Assembly (NCBI GenBank): GCA_037043235.1
Contig: JAWRVZ010000215.1
Coordinates: 746,001-810,000 of the forward strand
From: Rhodeus uyekii
Taxonomy: Eukaryota > Chordata > Actinopteri > Cypriniformes > Acheilognathidae
Direction of reading: 5' to 3'
DNA: 64,000 bases
This document shows, one piece after another, positions 62,063-64,000 of the stretch. The translations under genes and the position numbers were made by a program. The notes below the pieces were generated by a model that had not been told where the DNA came from, ran no database searches, and saw nothing but the letters and a program-made list of their open reading frames with translations. Positions within the stretch are counted from its first letter, which is position 1; every line of letters starts with the position of its first letter.

Positions 62063-63312
62063 TAGGGATGTGCGAGTGTAGTCGACTAGTCAACTACACG
62101 GTACAGGGTGCAACTAGTCGACACCGAAAACACTAGTCGACTACACAAGAAACAAAACACAAGATTTTATTGTTCAAATGACGTTTTAATCATGTAACCC
62201 TCTGACGCGCGCGACCACACGTGGGATTAGAACGTTCCGTGCGTCTCGTGATCAATTGCTAAATTCAAACGTGTTTTCGTGCCTTGAGGGTCACGACAGA
62301 CGCGCTCAGTGTTTGTCATATATCACAGCTATCTGTTGAATTATAAACTGACAAGGTGTTTTATTCATATCAGATACACATTGCATGGGTAACTATAAAC
62401 TTCATATTCTTCTCCCACTTCACCGGACACTTACTTTCATGTATTTCGAGAGAAGGGACTGAATTTACGTGTTGTAAATCCGGCAGATTAGACTCTTTGA
62501 ACTGCTGCGCCCGTCTCGCATTATAGATCAGCTGACATGATCATTATAAAAGGCTTTTAAGCGACAAAACACATTCACTTCCACATATTTGAGAATTGGA
62601 ATATCAGGTAATTGATGAAAAAGCCAACAAGTGTGTGTGAATATTTTGAATAAATAAGCAAAACTAAATAAATGCGATACATCTGTCATAGTGCTTTTGC
62701 GGCTGCAGTGTGTCAGGTGACAGGCATGACGCGTCGCCATGGAAACAAAAAGAAAACTATATCAGCGAGAATATTATAAAATATAATAAAACAGTAACTT
62801 AAAACGTTTGAAAAAATCCGAGCAGAAACTAAATCTTTACGGCAGATCTCCCTTGCATTTTGTTTATATCAGTCACGGTGGGTTTAATAATGACACTGAA
62901 AGACGAGCGCTGTGTGGGAGTATTTTAAAGTAGGAGGAGACAGAAAAGTGTTTTATAAACTGACATATAATGATTCCACTGGATCCGAGCATAGCCATAT
63001 TAATCACAGACACGGAAATGTTTGGAGAGACGAGCCGAAACAGCCACTTCATCGCTTCATTTGATACAACTGTCCGTCACTGTGATCACGTTCAGTTTAA
63101 ATAAATGTATAGATATATACTTTTTTATTTTTTACCTATTTATTTTAGCTATTGTCACGGGCATCACCATGAAACCGACACACACGCCTCTCGCTACATA
63201 AAGCTGCAGTTTTGACCTTATTTCTAACGGCTTTACTTTTAGACTAGTCGACTAGTTGGTTACAAAATTTTCGTTTAAACGACTAAAAAATTAGTCGAAA
63301 GGCACATCCCTA
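62063..63312. mobile_element. 1.25-kb hAT-like element with TAGGGATGTGC ends
   Basis: Left TAGGGATGTGC and right GCACATCCCTA are inverted; subterminal AGTCGACTAGTC motifs occur at both ends (62,088-62,150 and 63,243-63,260). The TAGGGATG tip suggests hAT. No clean 8-bp duplication and no transposase frame, so it is an old non-autonomous copy. Confidence 0.7.
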
Positions 63313-63439
63313 TTTTACAAATGCCTTTTGTTGTTTGCAAACATGCACTGTACTGTGTATATGTACATTTTTTTTTTTAGATGAATGCCGATCGCTTCAT
63401 CAAACAAATTGCGGCAACACTGTTGTGTAAAAAGACACC

Positions 63440-63545
63440 AAAAACTCGAGCATGTACATTCTCATTTAATAACTCGCATCATGTACATTCTCATTTAATA
63501 ACTTGCATCATGTACATTCTCATTTAATAACTCGCATCATGTACA
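63440..63545. repeat. Short 32-bp repeat, three to four copies
   Basis: CATGTACATTCTCATTTAAT plus AACTCGCAT, repeated. Confidence 0.85.
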
Positions 63546-63924
63546 TCAATGCATGTTCCTTTTTCGTTCTTTTGAGGGTTGTTGTCTTTGGCGCTCTGAT
63601 AGCTGGCGCTGATAGGCTGTCTGAACTGTCAATGGGCTCTTCTCATCTCATTGATGATCAACACGCTATGCTATTAGTGCTGGTCATTCAGTGAAAGATT
63701 ATTTATATATTAAATAACCATTTCAAATTTCTGTATTTGGATAATCCTGGGATTTTGGTGCGGTGCCTGACCCATGCGTCCAGTATCCTTGAGTCCGGAG
63801 TTCCTCAAACACGGGATAAGAGTAGAACCGGCCGGGATCTGATATTCCCTGCAGCTCCGGCACAACCAGATCCATGATCCGTGTGCTTCCGGGTGAATCC
63901 TGTTGGTCACTTTGAATAAAAAGA

Positions 63925-64000
63925 GTGGCGCTTGCAACATCAAGGTCATGGGTTTGATTCCCAGGGAAAGCAAGAACTGATTAGAATATCAATGTGTTTC
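63925..64000 (+). repeat. B-box SINE/MITE-like element, copy 13, cut by the window end
   Basis: GCGCTTGCAACATCAAGGTC, GGGTTTGATTCCCAGGG, and GTGTTTC at the last base. Confidence 0.8.

Overview
This window is nuclear DNA from a vertebrate, most likely a ray-finned fish of the carp/zebrafish kind. The protein-coding exons are clear vertebrate orthologues with GT-AG (once GC-AG) introns, and the rest is packed with fish-type SINE/MITE copies, CA/TG microsatellites and large minisatellites. There is no bacterial or viral gene content. The exon models below were built by reading splice sites and checking that every exon joins in phase.

Layout. (1) 1,773-27,165, minus strand: mtmr3, a myotubularin PI3P phosphatase. 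A noncoding first exon probably ends at 27,165 beside CRE and CLEAR-like sites. Seventeen coding exons run from 19,681 down to 1,773 and give a protein of about 950 residues with PH-GRAM, phosphatase (CSDGWDR loop), coiled-coil and C-terminal FYVE parts. (2) 28,185-39,413, minus strand: a compact CUX-family homeobox gene, probably a cux2 relative because it sits beside myl2. It has a coiled coil, only two CUT repeats (like CR1 and CR3) and a divergent homeodomain. (3) About 41,760-44,010: a dead L2-like LINE. (4) 44,535-48,401, plus strand: a complete seven-exon myl2 (regulatory myosin light chain, 169 residues). (5) 49,933-51,889: a dead Tc1/mariner-superfamily transposon. (6) 54,205-54,259, plus strand: exon 1 of ppp1cc in a CpG-rich promoter; its first intron continues to the end of the window. 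The order cux2 - myl2 - ppp1cc matches the human 12q24 neighbourhood.

The most unusual property is the introns. At least six introns of mtmr3 and the cux gene are each largely filled by a different, homogeneous tandem array: 112 bp x ~33, 52 bp x ~18, 21 bp x ~187, 38 bp x ~127, a GT/GAGTAACT array, and 22 bp x ~106. Together they make up roughly 17 kb. Two of them start within a few bases of the 5' splice site. The 38-bp array has visible higher-order structure (19-unit and 16-unit block duplications). The 22-bp unit resembles the exon-intron junction it abuts.

Interspersed elements include thirteen copies of one tRNA-B-box-bearing, TIR-ended short element, a 563-bp hAT MITE with a perfect 8-bp target duplication, and several other TIR elements. 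The genes are functionally unrelated (phosphoinositide phosphatase, transcription factor, muscle light chain, protein phosphatase). They are neighbours by synteny, not an operon.
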